Source: Novosphingobium sp.
GTDB taxonomy: Bacteria; Pseudomonadota; Alphaproteobacteria; Sphingomonadales; Sphingomonadaceae
Assembly: GCF_039595395.1 (NCBI RefSeq)
Contig: NZ_JBCNLP010000001.1
Coordinates: forward strand, 3,038,001 to 3,102,000
DNA: 64,000 bases
Direction: 5' to 3'
Below the pieces are notes generated by a model that saw only the letters and a program-made list of their open reading frames with translations, was not told the origin of the DNA and did no database searches. Below, one piece after another: positions 1-8,785 of the stretch (positions are counted from its first letter, which is position 1; every line of letters begins with the position of its first letter). The translations under genes were made by a program, and so were the position numbers.

Positions 1-1
1 C

Positions 2-799
2 TATGTCCCGCTGATCGAGCGCGCCGGGGGCATCCCCGTCTTCATCAGCCTGAAGCCGCCGACATGGGAGCTCTCCATCGCCGATCTGGCCGAGGCGATC
101 ACCCCGCGCACGCGGATGATCCTGCTCAACACCCCCAACAACCCCACCGGCACCATGCTGCCCCGCGCCACGCTGGAGGCCATCGGGCAACTGGCCGAGG
201 CCTATGACCTGATCGTGCTGTGCGACGAGGTGTGGGAGGGCATGGTCTTTGACGGTACGCCGCATATCTCGCCCCTCGCCATCCCCTCGCTGCGGCAGCG
301 CTCGGTGAAAGTGGGCTCGGCGGGCAAGATCTTCTCGCTGACGGGCTGGAAGATCGGCTGGGCCGTCGCCGCGCCCGAACTGGCCGAGCGCATCGCCGCG
401 CGCCACCAGTTCCTCACCTTCACCACCCCCACCCCGCTGCAATGGGCCGTGGCCGATGGGCTGTCGCTGGGGCGGGACTGGCTCTCCGCCCATGCCGCGC
501 GCTATGTCCCGGGCCGTCGCGCGCTGATCCAGGGGCTGACCGAAGCCGGATACAGCCTGCTGCCCGCCTCGGCCACATGGTTCGTCACGGTCGATCTTGC
601 CGCCTCGGGCTTCACGCAAGAGGATGCGGTGGTGGCCGAAAGGCTGGTCGGCGAAGGCGGCGTCGGCTCGATCCCCGTCTCGGCCTTTTACGCGCAGAAC
701 CCCGAAACACGCTACCTGCGCCTCTGCTTCTGCAAGACGCCCGAAACGCTGAGCGAAGCCGTCGACCGCCTCGCCCGCTTCCGCGCCCATCACACCTGA
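2..799 (+). CDS. Class I/II PLP-dependent aminotransferase, 5' truncated
   Basis: Only the C-terminal ~265 residues are present; the frame is open at the window edge, so the start lies upstream. The fold-type I aspartate aminotransferase signature is clear. NTPNNPTG lies in the substrate/cofactor pocket region, a CDEVWEGMVFDG stretch carries the Asp that contacts the PLP pyridine nitrogen, and SAGKIFSLTGWKIGW contains the Schiff-base lysine. An arginine near the end (RYLRLCFCK) fits the carboxylate-binding position. The pattern resembles the methionine/kynurenine aminotransferase branch (YbdL-like), but substrate cannot be read from the sequence. The gene ends before an intergenic stretch that leads to the EF-hand gene. 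Confidence 0.9.
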   Translation, partial: YVPLIERAGGIPVFISLKPPTWELSIADLAEAITPRTRMILLNTPNNPTGTMLPRATLEAIGQLAEAYDLIVLCDEVWEGMVFDGTPHISPLAIPSLRQRSVKVGSAGKIFSLTGWKIGWAVAAPELAERIAARHQFLTFTTPTPLQWAVADGLSLGRDWLSAHAARYVPGRRALIQGLTEAGYSLLPASATWFVTVDLAASGFTQEDAVVAERLVGEGGVGSIPVSAFYAQNPETRYLRLCFCKTPETLSEAVDRLARFRAHHT

Positions 800-925
800 T
801 CCGACAAAGCGTTGCCCCGGCACGGCCACCGCCGTGACAATTGGCGACACGATATGACAGATCGCGCGTTGTTCAGACGCTATACAGTGCCCAGCCGTCA
901 TACCTCGCGGCAAAGGAGAGATCGC

Positions 926-1387
926 ATGCGCCCACTGCTCGCCGCCCTGAACCCCGCTCGCCTTGGCCTGCTGACTCTGGCCGCCGCCGCTGCCGCCACG
1001 GGGGTCGCCGCCCTGGCCCAGCCGCCCGAAGGTGGACCCGGTGGCCGCATGAACCCCGCCGACATGATCATGCGCGCCGACGCCAACGGTGACGGCAAGG
1101 TCACCAAGGAAGAATTCGTCGATGCGCAGTTCAAGCGCATGGACCGCAACCAGGACGGCGTGATCGACGCCAAGGACTTCGCCGACCTCCCCGCCGAAAT
1201 GGCCGACCGCCAGAAAGAGCGGGTGATGCGCGCCGACGCCAACGGCGATGGCAAGGTCACCAAGGAAGAACTGGCCGCCAACGCCACCCGCATGTTCGAC
1301 CGTTTCGACACCAATCATGACGGGGCGATCACGCGTGAAGAGGTCGAGGCTGCGGTTGCCCAGATGCGGCAGGGTCAGGGGCAGTAA
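926..1387 (+). CDS. Secreted EF-hand calcium-binding protein
   Basis: A 153-residue exported protein. The ATG at 926 was chosen because AAAGGAGAG lies just upstream and because it gives a typical signal peptide (Ala/Leu-rich stretch ending near ALAQ, about residues 12-32). The mature part has four canonical calcium loops of the DxNxDG type: DANGDGKVTKEE, DRNQDGVIDAKD, a second DANGDGKVTKEE and DTNHDGAITREE. The first and third loops are identical, which suggests duplication of a two-hand unit. Small periplasmic EF-hand proteins are frequent in sphingomonads; the role here (calcium buffering or signalling) is inferred only. Transcription ends at a palindrome 22 bp past the stop. Confidence 0.88.
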   Translation: MRPLLAALNPARLGLLTLAAAAAATGVAALAQPPEGGPGGRMNPADMIMRADANGDGKVTKEEFVDAQFKRMDRNQDGVIDAKDFADLPAEMADRQKERVMRADANGDGKVTKEELAANATRMFDRFDTNHDGAITREEVEAAVAQMRQGQGQ

Positions 1388-1409
1388 GGTTTTGTAGAAA
1401 AGGATAAGT

Positions 1410-1640
1410 GCGAGGGTGTTACACCCTCGCGCTCCCATTTTTTGTCAGCCTTGGCGCTTCGGGTTCGGCCATAAGGCAACGTCGCTGCGCCGCAGGCTTT
1501 CAAACGATGACAAGGCGCCGGGGCTTCCTGCCTGCGGCGCTTTTTTTGCTGAGCAGGTGGAGAGTTGAGGCGCTCCGTTTCGGCGTCACTGCCCATGCGT
1601 CGGAAGACGTAATGGGAGCGCGAGGGGGTAACCCCCTCGC
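1410..1640 (-). repeat. Composite palindromic intergenic repeat, copy 1
   Basis: A 231-bp element bounded by two short palindromes: arms GCGAGGGTGT/ACACCCTCGC at the left end and GCGAGGGGGT/ACCCCCTCGC at the right end, each arm pair separated by one base. Next to both palindromes is GCTCCCAT, or its complement at the other end, so the ends are inverted. The interior contains inverted GCCTGCGGCGC blocks. Its reverse complement aligns along its whole length with the copies at 34,830 and 41,901. It fills the space between the convergent EF-hand gene and fdhD; a T run (1641-1645) after the right palindrome makes that end terminator-like for the plus strand. Confidence 0.9.
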
Positions 1641-1649
1641 TTTTTCCTT

Positions 1650-2480
1650 TTATTCCTTAATGACTTCATGCGGATCACAGATCACCAAAGCGCTATCCTG
1701 CCGGGCCAAAGAAACCAGCGCCAGCCCCGCAGCCTCAGCGCGCTGCGCAGCCAGACTGGTCGGCGCGGAGATCGTCACCAGCAACGGGCACCCCGCGCGG
1801 ACGGTCTTTTCCACCAACTCATAACTGCAGCGCGCGGAGAGCAGGACAAAGCCGCTCGCGGGGTCCAGCCCTGCCTTCAACAGCGCGCCCACCAGCTTGT
1901 CCAGAGCATTGTGCCGCCCGACATCCTCGCGGGCGAGCAGGATCGCACCATCGGGGCCGCAGAAGGCAGCGGCGTGGACAGCGCCTGTCGCATGCCCCAG
2001 CGGCTGATGATCGGAGAGCGCCTCCAGAGCTTTGGCGATGGCGGTGCGGTCCGTGGTGAAGGTCGCGGCCACGCGCGGCAGGGGCGCCAGCACGGCCTCG
2101 ATGGAGTCCATGCCGCAAAGGCCGCAACTGCTCTCGCCAAGGCGGGTGCGGGCGCGTTCCAGCGCCAGACCGGCGCGATCCGCGCTCAGCCAGAGGCGCA
2201 GAACCCAGCCTCCGTTGTCCAGCGGCACGGCATCGACGGCGTCCATCTGGTCGGCGCGGGTGATCAGGCCCTCGGCCAGCGCGAAACCGATGGCATAGTC
2301 TTCGAGGTCGGCGGGGGTGGCCATCATCACCGCATAGCCAAAGCCGCCGACCTCGATGGCGATGGGCGCCTCGATGGGCACGGTGCGCGGCAGATCGGCG
2401 TCGCCCGCTTGCGCCAACCCCAGACGGCGGACCGACAGGGTGATGGAGCGGGCGTCTGGCTGGATGGGATCGCTTGGCAT
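1650..2480 (-). CDS. fdhD: Formate dehydrogenase accessory sulfurtransferase FdhD
   Basis: A protein of 276 residues, normal for FdhD. In the well-studied E. coli system FdhD passes sulfur from IscS to the molybdenum cofactor of formate dehydrogenase and binds bis-MGD. The conserved cysteine pair is visible in SSCGLCG near residue 140, the loop shown to be needed for sulfur transfer. VGRHNALDKLVG and LLSARCSYELVEKT further on are also family hallmarks. The gene is divergent from the molybdopterin oxidoreductase at 2,595 with a 114-bp shared upstream region, so that enzyme is its likely client. The ATG at 2480 is the natural start. Confidence 0.94.
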   Translation of the reverse strand: MPSDPIQPDARSITLSVRRLGLAQAGDADLPRTVPIEAPIAIEVGGFGYAVMMATPADLEDYAIGFALAEGLITRADQMDAVDAVPLDNGGWVLRLWLSADRAGLALERARTRLGESSCGLCGMDSIEAVLAPLPRVAATFTTDRTAIAKALEALSDHQPLGHATGAVHAAAFCGPDGAILLAREDVGRHNALDKLVGALLKAGLDPASGFVLLSARCSYELVEKTVRAGCPLLVTISAPTSLAAQRAEAAGLALVSLARQDSALVICDPHEVIKE

Positions 2481-2594
2481 CGCTTGTCCATAGGCGCGGC
2501 GGGCGCGTGGCGCAAAACTGTCGAGCTAAATTAGGGCTGTCGTGACTCGCGGCGGTGCTTCATAGTGGTCTACCACCAGAACGGAGCGGCAGTC

Positions 2595-4964
2595 ATGGAC
2601 GAACAACGGCCAGAAGGCATTGAAACCTATGACGATCCCGCCGGTGGCTGGGGCGCCTTGCGCGCGGTGGCCAGCGCGCTGAAGCAGCAGCAGGCCGTCG
2701 AGCGCGGCACGCAGGCTTTGTGGAAGCAGAACAAGCCCGAAGGTTTCGACTGCCCGAGCTGCGCCTGGCCCGATCCCGATCACACCGCCGCTTTCGAATT
2801 CTGCGAGAATGGCGCCAAGGCGGTGGCGTGGGAATCGACCTCGCGCCGGGTGGGCCCTGAGTTTTTCGCCCGGCACAGCGTGGCCGATCTGTGGCAGCAG
2901 TCCGACCACTGGCTGGAGGATCAGGGGCGCGTCACCCATCCCCTGCGCTACAATGCCGCCACCGGCCATTACGAGCCGGTGAGCTGGGACGATGCCTTCG
3001 CCGCCATCGGCAAGGGTCTGGCCGCACTGGACAATCCGGATCGCGCCGAGTTCTACACCTCGGGCCGGGCCTCGAATGAGGCGGCGTTTCTGTATCAATT
3101 GTTCGTGCGGCTCTATGGCACCAACAATTTCCCCGACTGCTCGAACATGTGCCATGAGGCGACATCGGTCGGGCTGCCCAAATCCATCGGCATCGGCAAG
3201 GGCACCGTCAGCCTTGAGGACTTCGATCATGCCGATCTGATCCTCTCTTTCGGGCACAATCCGGGCACCAACCATCCGCGCATGATGGCCACCTTGCGCA
3301 GCGCCGCGAAACGCGGGGCGCGGATCATCGTGTTCAATCCCTTGCGTGAGCGCGCTCTGGAGCGTTTCGCCTCGCCGCAATCGCCGGTGGAAATGGCGAC
3401 GCTGTCCGCCACGCCGATTGCCGACACCTATCTGCAGGTGAAGGTGGGCGGCGATATGGCGGCGCTCAAGGGCATCGCCAAGGGGCTGCTGGCGCTCGAT
3501 GCGCAGGCTCTGGCGGCGGGTCGGTCCGGCGTGATCGACCGGGCCTTTATCGCCGAGCATACCAATGGTTTCGACGCCTTCGTGGCCGATATCGAGGCCA
3601 CCGACTGGGGTGTGATCACGCGCGACAGCGGCCTTGCCCGCGTCGATCTGGAGGGCGTGGCCGCGGTCTATGCCAAGGCCAAGGCGACGATCCTGTGCTA
3701 TGGCATGGGCATCACCCAGCATCGCACCGGCACACAGAATGTGCAGCAGCTCGCCAATCTGCTGCTGATGAAGGGCAACATCGGCCGCAAGGGCGCGGGC
3801 ATCTGTCCCCTGCGCGGCCACTCCAACGTGCAGGGCGACCGCACCGTTGGCATCTGGGAGCGCCCGACCGAGGCCTTCCTCGACAGGATGCAGGAGGTCT
3901 TCGCCTTCGATCCCCCGCGCGAGCACGGCAATTCGGTGGTGGAAAGCATCGCCGCCATGCGCGAGGGCTTTGCCAAGGCGGTGGTGTGCCTTGGCGGCAA
4001 TCTGGCCATCGCCTGCTCCGACCCCGCCGCCTGCGCCGAGGGTTTCCGCAAGCAGGATCTGGCGGTGCATATCACCACCAAGCTCAACCGCACCCATCTG
4101 CTGATGGCGAAGGACAGCTTTATCCTGCCCTGCCTTGGCCGCACCGATCTGGATGTGCAGGCCACCGGATCGCAGGCCGTGACGGTGGAGGATTCCATGT
4201 CGATGGTCCACGCCTCGCGCGGGTTTTTGAAGCCGCCGGGCGAGATGGTGCGCTCCGAACCCTGGATCATCGCTAGGATGGCCAAGGCCACGCTGGCGGC
4301 CATGGGCAAGCCACAGGCCACCAGCATCGACTGGGACGGTCTGGTCGGCGATTACGATCTGATCCGCGATCTGATCGAGGCGGTCTTCCCCGCCTTTGCC
4401 AATTACAATCAGGGCATTCGCAAGCCGGGCGGCTTTCACCTCGTCAATTCGGCCTCGCTGCGCCAGTGGAACACGCCCGACGGCAAGGCGCAGTTCCTCA
4501 CCCACGCCAGCCTCGACGAGGATGAGGTGACGGATGATGACACCGTCCTCAAGCTGACCACCCTGCGCTCGCATGACCAGTACAACACCACGGTCTATGC
4601 TCTGGACGACCGTTATCGCGGGGTCTTCGGGCGGCGCGATATTCTCTTCGTCAGCCCGAAGGAACTGGCGCGTCTGGGCTTCAGCGAGGGCGATCTCGTC
4701 GATGTTTCAACCGCGCTGGCCCATGCCGCGCCGGGGCGCGTGGTGCGCGGCCTGACTCTGGTGGCGCAATCCCTGCCCGACGGCTGCTGCGGCGCCTATT
4801 ACCCCGAGACCCAGCCGCTGATCGCGCTGGAGCACCACGATCCGCAGAGCATGACCCCCTCCTACAAGTCGATCCCGGTGAAGATCACGCTGGCCGAGCC
4901 CAAAGTGCCCAGCGAAGCCGATGAGCTGGTGGTGCGGCGTGATGGGGTGGCGGGGATTGTTTAG
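2595..4964 (+). CDS. FdhF/YdeP-family molybdopterin oxidoreductase
   Basis: A 789-residue bis-MGD enzyme of the YdeP branch of the DMSO-reductase superfamily. The ATG at 2595 is preferred over an in-frame GTG 30 bp upstream. The N-terminus has FDCPSCAWPDP, the short cysteine motif typical of YdeP. NMCHEATSVGL occurs where related formate dehydrogenases carry the Mo-ligand region. Other molybdopterin-fold signatures include GHNPGTNHPRMM, IVFNPLRERALERF, the block around GICPLRGHSNVQGDRTVGI, and the C-terminal cofactor-binding domain with TLRSHDQYNTTVYALDDRYRGVFG. No Tat signal or other [4Fe-4S] ligand sets are seen, so it is cytoplasmic. The substrate of this family is not firmly known; E. coli YdeP is linked to acid resistance. 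Confidence 0.9.
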   Translation: MDEQRPEGIETYDDPAGGWGALRAVASALKQQQAVERGTQALWKQNKPEGFDCPSCAWPDPDHTAAFEFCENGAKAVAWESTSRRVGPEFFARHSVADLWQQSDHWLEDQGRVTHPLRYNAATGHYEPVSWDDAFAAIGKGLAALDNPDRAEFYTSGRASNEAAFLYQLFVRLYGTNNFPDCSNMCHEATSVGLPKSIGIGKGTVSLEDFDHADLILSFGHNPGTNHPRMMATLRSAAKRGARIIVFNPLRERALERFASPQSPVEMATLSATPIADTYLQVKVGGDMAALKGIAKGLLALDAQALAAGRSGVIDRAFIAEHTNGFDAFVADIEATDWGVITRDSGLARVDLEGVAAVYAKAKATILCYGMGITQHRTGTQNVQQLANLLLMKGNIGRKGAGICPLRGHSNVQGDRTVGIWERPTEAFLDRMQEVFAFDPPREHGNSVVESIAAMREGFAKAVVCLGGNLAIACSDPAACAEGFRKQDLAVHITTKLNRTHLLMAKDSFILPCLGRTDLDVQATGSQAVTVEDSMSMVHASRGFLKPPGEMVRSEPWIIARMAKATLAAMGKPQATSIDWDGLVGDYDLIRDLIEAVFPAFANYNQGIRKPGGFHLVNSASLRQWNTPDGKAQFLTHASLDEDEVTDDDTVLKLTTLRSHDQYNTTVYALDDRYRGVFGRRDILFVSPKELARLGFSEGDLVDVSTALAHAAPGRVVRGLTLVAQSLPDGCCGAYYPETQPLIALEHHDPQSMTPSYKSIPVKITLAEPKVPSEADELVVRRDGVAGIV

Positions 4965-4991
4965 GCGTTAAGGGAAGTCTGCCTCCGGCGG

Positions 4992-5046
4992 GCAAAGGGC
5001 CCCAAGCGTGCGCTTGTCGCACGCGGCAAGCTATGGCGCCCTTTGC
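4992..5046. terminator. Nested hairpin downstream of the oxidoreductase
   Basis: An outer stem GCAAAGGGC (4992-5000) pairs with GCCCTTTGC (5038-5046). Inside it an inner stem GCGTGCG (5006-5012) pairs with CGCACGC (5018-5024) around a five-base loop. There is no U tract. It could terminate the upstream gene or be a small mobile-type intergenic repeat. Confidence 0.55.
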
Positions 5047-5096
5047 AATCCCTTTAATGTTGGCCTTGTGTTCAACCATCCCAATCGGAGCATACC

Positions 5097-5366
5097 GTGA
5101 ATTTGCAAGCGCTGGTCATTGGTGCTTTCTGCCTGCCATCTGGCCTGGGGATGCTGATCTATCCCCGAAAGAGGCGGCTAGCTGCGGAAGCCAAAGTTGC
5201 ACTTCGAAAGGAGGAATTGGCAGCGGGCTCCTCCGAACGATATTTCGAAGAAAGGCGTTCCATTGACGCCTATCCCTTACCTGCGACTGACACTGGATGG
5301 CGGACAAAAGGCGCATTGTTGACGGCTGCGGGGCTTATTCTGTTGCTGATTGGCTATTTCCGTTAA
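5097..5366 (+). CDS. Small two-helix membrane protein
   Basis: An 89-residue protein starting with GTG at 5097 after CGGAGCATACC, a weak ribosome site. Residues 3-22 form a hydrophobic helix (LQALVIGAFCLPSGLGMLIY), followed by a charged helical segment rich in Lys, Arg and Glu, and a second hydrophobic helix near the C-terminus (ALLTAAGLILLLIGYF). It has no recognisable family. Base composition is a little lower in GC than its neighbours. The clean hydrophobicity pattern and the convincing stop context favour a real gene, but function is unknown. Confidence 0.6.
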   Translation: MNLQALVIGAFCLPSGLGMLIYPRKRRLAAEAKVALRKEELAAGSSERYFEERRSIDAYPLPATDTGWRTKGALLTAAGLILLLIGYFR

Positions 5367-5518
5367 GTTTTCGCATCCGGAACGATTGCCATCCGCCTTC
5401 AGCGCCAGAAAGGCCCAAGGCCTGACCCATTTCGATGCGATGTGACGGAACCGATAAAATATTCACATAAGCCAGCCGACGCATAGGCCTTGATGCCCGA
5501 TCCCTCTAGGCTGACGTG

Positions 5519-7702
5519 ATGGACACGCTTTCCCGTTACGCCCGCCCCTCGCTGTTTCTCTTCGCCCTGCTGGCATCGACGAGCGCCTCGGCTTCGCCTG
5601 CCGATCTGGCGCGGCAGAAGGCGCAGGCCGCCCGCGTCACCATCACGCGCGACGATTGGGGCATTCCCCATGTCCACGGAAAAAGCGATGCCGATGCCGT
5701 CTTCGGCCTGATCTATGCGCAGGCCGAGGATGATTTCCCGCGCATCGAGGCCAATTACCTCACATCGCTGGGCCGCACCGCCGAGGCCGAGGGCGAAGAC
5801 GCCATCTGGGGCGATCTGCGGCAAAGGCTGTTTGTCGATCCGGCAGAACTGAAGGCGCAATATGCCGCCAGCCCGCTGTGGCTGCGCAGGCTGATGGATG
5901 GCTGGGCCGATGGGCTGAACTATTACCTCGCCACGCACCCTGCGGTGCATCCCAGGGTGCTGAAGCATGTCGAGCCATGGATGGCGCTGAGCTTCACAGA
6001 GGGCAGCATCGGCGGCGATGTGGAGCGCATTTCGATCAGCCAGTTGAAGACCTTCTACAACCAGCCCACCCCGCCAACGCCCGAGGAACTGGGCCAGGTG
6101 CCGCGTGAGCCTTCCGGGTCGAACGGCATCACCATTGCGCCGCAGATCAGCGCCAATGGCCATGCCCTGCTGCTGATCAACCCGCACACCAGCTTCTATT
6201 TCCGCTCCGAGGCGCAGGCCAGCAGCGATGAGGGGCTCAATGCCTATGGCGCCAGCACCTGGGGGCAGTTCTTTATCTATCAGGGCTTTAACGCGAAGGC
6301 GGGGTGGATGCATACCTCCTCCACCGTCGACAACATCGATGAGTTTGCCGAGAAGATCGTGCCTCAGGGCAACGGCTTTGCCTATCGCTATGGCGCGGCG
6401 TTGAAGCCCGTTGCCAGCAAGGTGATCACCCTGCGCTTCCGCAAACCCGATGGCACCATGGGCGAGCGCAGCTTCACCACATGGCGCACCCATCACGGCC
6501 CCATCGTGGCGATGAAGGACGGCCGCTGGATCGCCACCGCGCTGATGTGGAAGCCCGTCCCCGCGCTGGAGCAATCTTGGCTGCGCACCAAGACCACCGA
6601 TCTTGCCAGTTTCATGAAGGTGGCCGAGTTGAAGGCCAATTCCTCCAACGACACGCTCTTCGCCGACAGCAAGGGCGAGACGGCCTTCCTGATGCCGCAG
6701 TTCATGCCCCTGCGCGACAATCGCTTCGATTACCGCAAGCCGGTGGACGGCAGCGATCCCGCCACCGACTGGCACGGGCTGCACACCATCGCCAGCCTGC
6801 CCAATGTGATCAATCCCAAGGTCGGCTGGACTCACAACACCAATGACTGGCCGTGGGACGCCGCCGGTCCCGACAGTCCCAAGGCGGCGAACTATCCGCG
6901 CTATATGGATCAGGTGGGCCACAATCCGCGCGGCGCCCATGCCGATCTGGTGCTGATGGGCAAGAGCGGCTGGACGGCGGAAAGCTTGCGCGCGGCGGCT
7001 TTCGATTCCTACCTCCCCGCTTTCGGGGCGTTGATCCCCGGTCTGGTGAAAGCATGGGACGCCCTGCCCGAAAGCGATCCGCGCCGCGCCCGGTTGGCCG
7101 CGCCCATCGCCTTGCTGAAAGGCTGGGACAATCGCTGGAGCGCCACCTCCACCGCTACCAGCCTCGCCGTCTTCTGGGGCGATCAGCTCTGGCATGAGGT
7201 GAGCAGCTTTGCTCAGGCCGAGCGGATGAATGTGCCCGACTATATCGCCACCAAGGTCTCCCCGGAGGAGAAGCTGAAGGCCTTGAGTGCCGCCGTCGAC
7301 CGCCTGACTCAGGCTTTCGGCGGCTGGCAGGTGCCATGGCAACAGATCAACCGGTTCCAGCGGCTCGACGATGCCATCAAGCCACATTTCGACGACGCCA
7401 AACCCTCCGCGCCCGTGCCCTTTACCTCGGCGCAATGGGGCAGTCTGGCCTCCTTCGGTGCCAAGCCATGGCCGGGGACGAAGCGCTATTACGGCACCAG
7501 CGGCAACAGCTTCGTCGCCGTTGTGGAGTTCGGCCCGCGCGTCTCGGCCCGCGCGGTGATGGCGGGCGGGCAGAGCGGTGATCCGGCCTCCCCCCCATTT
7601 CGCCGACCAGATCCAGCGCTATGCCGATGGCGATCTGCGCAAGGTCTATTTTTACCCCGACGAGTTGAAGGGACACGTCGAAAAGACCTATCATCCGGGT
7701 AA
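5519..7702 (+). CDS. Penicillin acylase family amidohydrolase, C-terminus frameshifted
   Basis: An N-terminal-nucleophile hydrolase of the penicillin/AHL acylase family, exported by a signal peptide (about residues 1-28, ending near SASA). These precursors cut themselves into alpha and beta chains in front of a serine; here Ser201 in SGSNGITIAP is that nucleophile. HTSFYFRSEAQ and the TWRTHHGPI region further on fit the family. Near the 3' end a run of seven Cs (7590-7596) puts the last residues out of frame. The other frame reads SPHFADQIQRYADGD and continues to a stop at 7707-7709, matching the usual family C-terminus. So a one-base insertion or a sequencing error has replaced the native tail. 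Substrate (beta-lactam, acyl-homoserine lactone or other amide) cannot be told. Confidence 0.88.
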   Translation: MDTLSRYARPSLFLFALLASTSASASPADLARQKAQAARVTITRDDWGIPHVHGKSDADAVFGLIYAQAEDDFPRIEANYLTSLGRTAEAEGEDAIWGDLRQRLFVDPAELKAQYAASPLWLRRLMDGWADGLNYYLATHPAVHPRVLKHVEPWMALSFTEGSIGGDVERISISQLKTFYNQPTPPTPEELGQVPREPSGSNGITIAPQISANGHALLLINPHTSFYFRSEAQASSDEGLNAYGASTWGQFFIYQGFNAKAGWMHTSSTVDNIDEFAEKIVPQGNGFAYRYGAALKPVASKVITLRFRKPDGTMGERSFTTWRTHHGPIVAMKDGRWIATALMWKPVPALEQSWLRTKTTDLASFMKVAELKANSSNDTLFADSKGETAFLMPQFMPLRDNRFDYRKPVDGSDPATDWHGLHTIASLPNVINPKVGWTHNTNDWPWDAAGPDSPKAANYPRYMDQVGHNPRGAHADLVLMGKSGWTAESLRAAAFDSYLPAFGALIPGLVKAWDALPESDPRRARLAAPIALLKGWDNRWSATSTATSLAVFWGDQLWHEVSSFAQAERMNVPDYIATKVSPEEKLKALSAAVDRLTQAFGGWQVPWQQINRFQRLDDAIKPHFDDAKPSAPVPFTSAQWGSLASFGAKPWPGTKRYYGTSGNSFVAVVEFGPRVSARAVMAGGQSGDPASPPFRRPDPALCRWRSAQGLFLPRRVEGTRRKDLSSG

Positions 7703-7846
7703 CCTATAGGATTAACCGGAGAGTACAAAAAGAGACCGCCCCCTCTGGTAACCACGCGCGGGCCGTCCTATCTTCCCGTGCGGTGGGGGGCCGCGAAGGC
7801 GTTTCCACGCCATTTCTCGTCGCGCTTCCGGTCCTGAGGAGCCTGC

Positions 7847-8785
7847 ATGCCCCCCGTCTCATCCCCCATCCTGTCCATTTCGGGCTTAAGCAAACATTAC
7901 AAATCCGGCCACAAGGCGCTCGGCGGCGTCGATCTGGAGATCGAGCGCGGGGAAATCTTCGCCCTGCTCGGCCCCAATGGCGCGGGCAAGACCACGCTGA
8001 TCTCCATCGTCTGCGGCACCGTCAACAAGACCGGCGGCACCATCGCGATGGATGGCGAGGATATTGCGCATAATTTCCGCCTCGCCCGTCAGCGCATCGG
8101 GCTGGTGCCTCAGGAGATCGCGGTCGATATCTTCACCACCGTGTGGAACACCGTGTCTTTCAGCCGCGGCCTGTTCGGCAAGGCCCCCAACCCGGCCTAT
8201 ATCGAGCAATTGCTGCGCGACCTCTCGCTGTGGGAGAAGCGCGACGCCAAGATGATCGAGCTGTCGGGCGGCATGAAGCGCCGCGTGATGATCGCCAAGG
8301 CGCTGAGCCATGAGCCCGACCTGCTGTTCCTCGACGAGCCCACGGCGGGTGTCGACGTCAATCTGCGCCGCGACATGTGGGCGCTGGTGCGCAAGCTGCG
8401 CGAAAAGGGCGTCACCATCATCCTGACCACGCATTACATCGAGGAAGCCGAGGAAATGGCCGACCGCGTGGGCGTGATCGACGGCGGCAAGGTGCTGCTG
8501 GTGGAAGAGAAAGCCGCGCTGATGCGCAAGCTGGGCAAGCGCCGCCTGACGCTGACTCTGGCCGAGCCCATGACGCAGGTGCCGGGCGAACTGTCCGACT
8601 GGTCGCTCAGCCTCGAGGAGGAAGGCCACAAGCTGGTCTACAGCTTCGATGCCGAGGAGGACGATACGGGCATGCCCGCCCTGCTGCGCCGCCTCGACGA
8701 GCTGCATATCGCCTTCAAGGATCTGGACACCAGCCGCTCCTCGCTTGAAGACATCTTTGTCGAGCTGGTGGAGAAATCGGCATGA
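7847..8785 (+). CDS. ABC-2 type transporter ATP-binding subunit
   Basis: A 312-residue ATPase with all functional motifs: Walker A GPNGAGKT at residues 42-49, Q-loop VPQE at 87-90, signature LSGGM at 139-143, Walker B LLFLDEP near 159-165 and the switch histidine in LTTHYIEEAEEMADRV. The C-terminal ~80 residues form the extra domain common to DrrA/NodI-like and YadG-like exporters. A GAGGAG ribosome site precedes the ATG. Its stop overlaps the start of the permease (ATGA), so the two are translationally coupled. The pair is likely to export a lipid, polysaccharide or hydrophobic compound; the cargo is not evident. Confidence 0.93.
   Translation: MPPVSSPILSISGLSKHYKSGHKALGGVDLEIERGEIFALLGPNGAGKTTLISIVCGTVNKTGGTIAMDGEDIAHNFRLARQRIGLVPQEIAVDIFTTVWNTVSFSRGLFGKAPNPAYIEQLLRDLSLWEKRDAKMIELSGGMKRRVMIAKALSHEPDLLFLDEPTAGVDVNLRRDMWALVRKLREKGVTIILTTHYIEEAEEMADRVGVIDGGKVLLVEEKAALMRKLGKRRLTLTLAEPMTQVPGELSDWSLSLEEEGHKLVYSFDAEEDDTGMPALLRRLDELHIAFKDLDTSRSSLEDIFVELVEKSA

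Noticed and set aside
2526..4574. A 682-codon open frame on the minus strand opposite the molybdoenzyme gene
   Set aside because: It mirrors a real gene with strong motifs on the plus strand. Long antisense frames are expected in DNA this rich in GC, and its product has no domain-like pattern.
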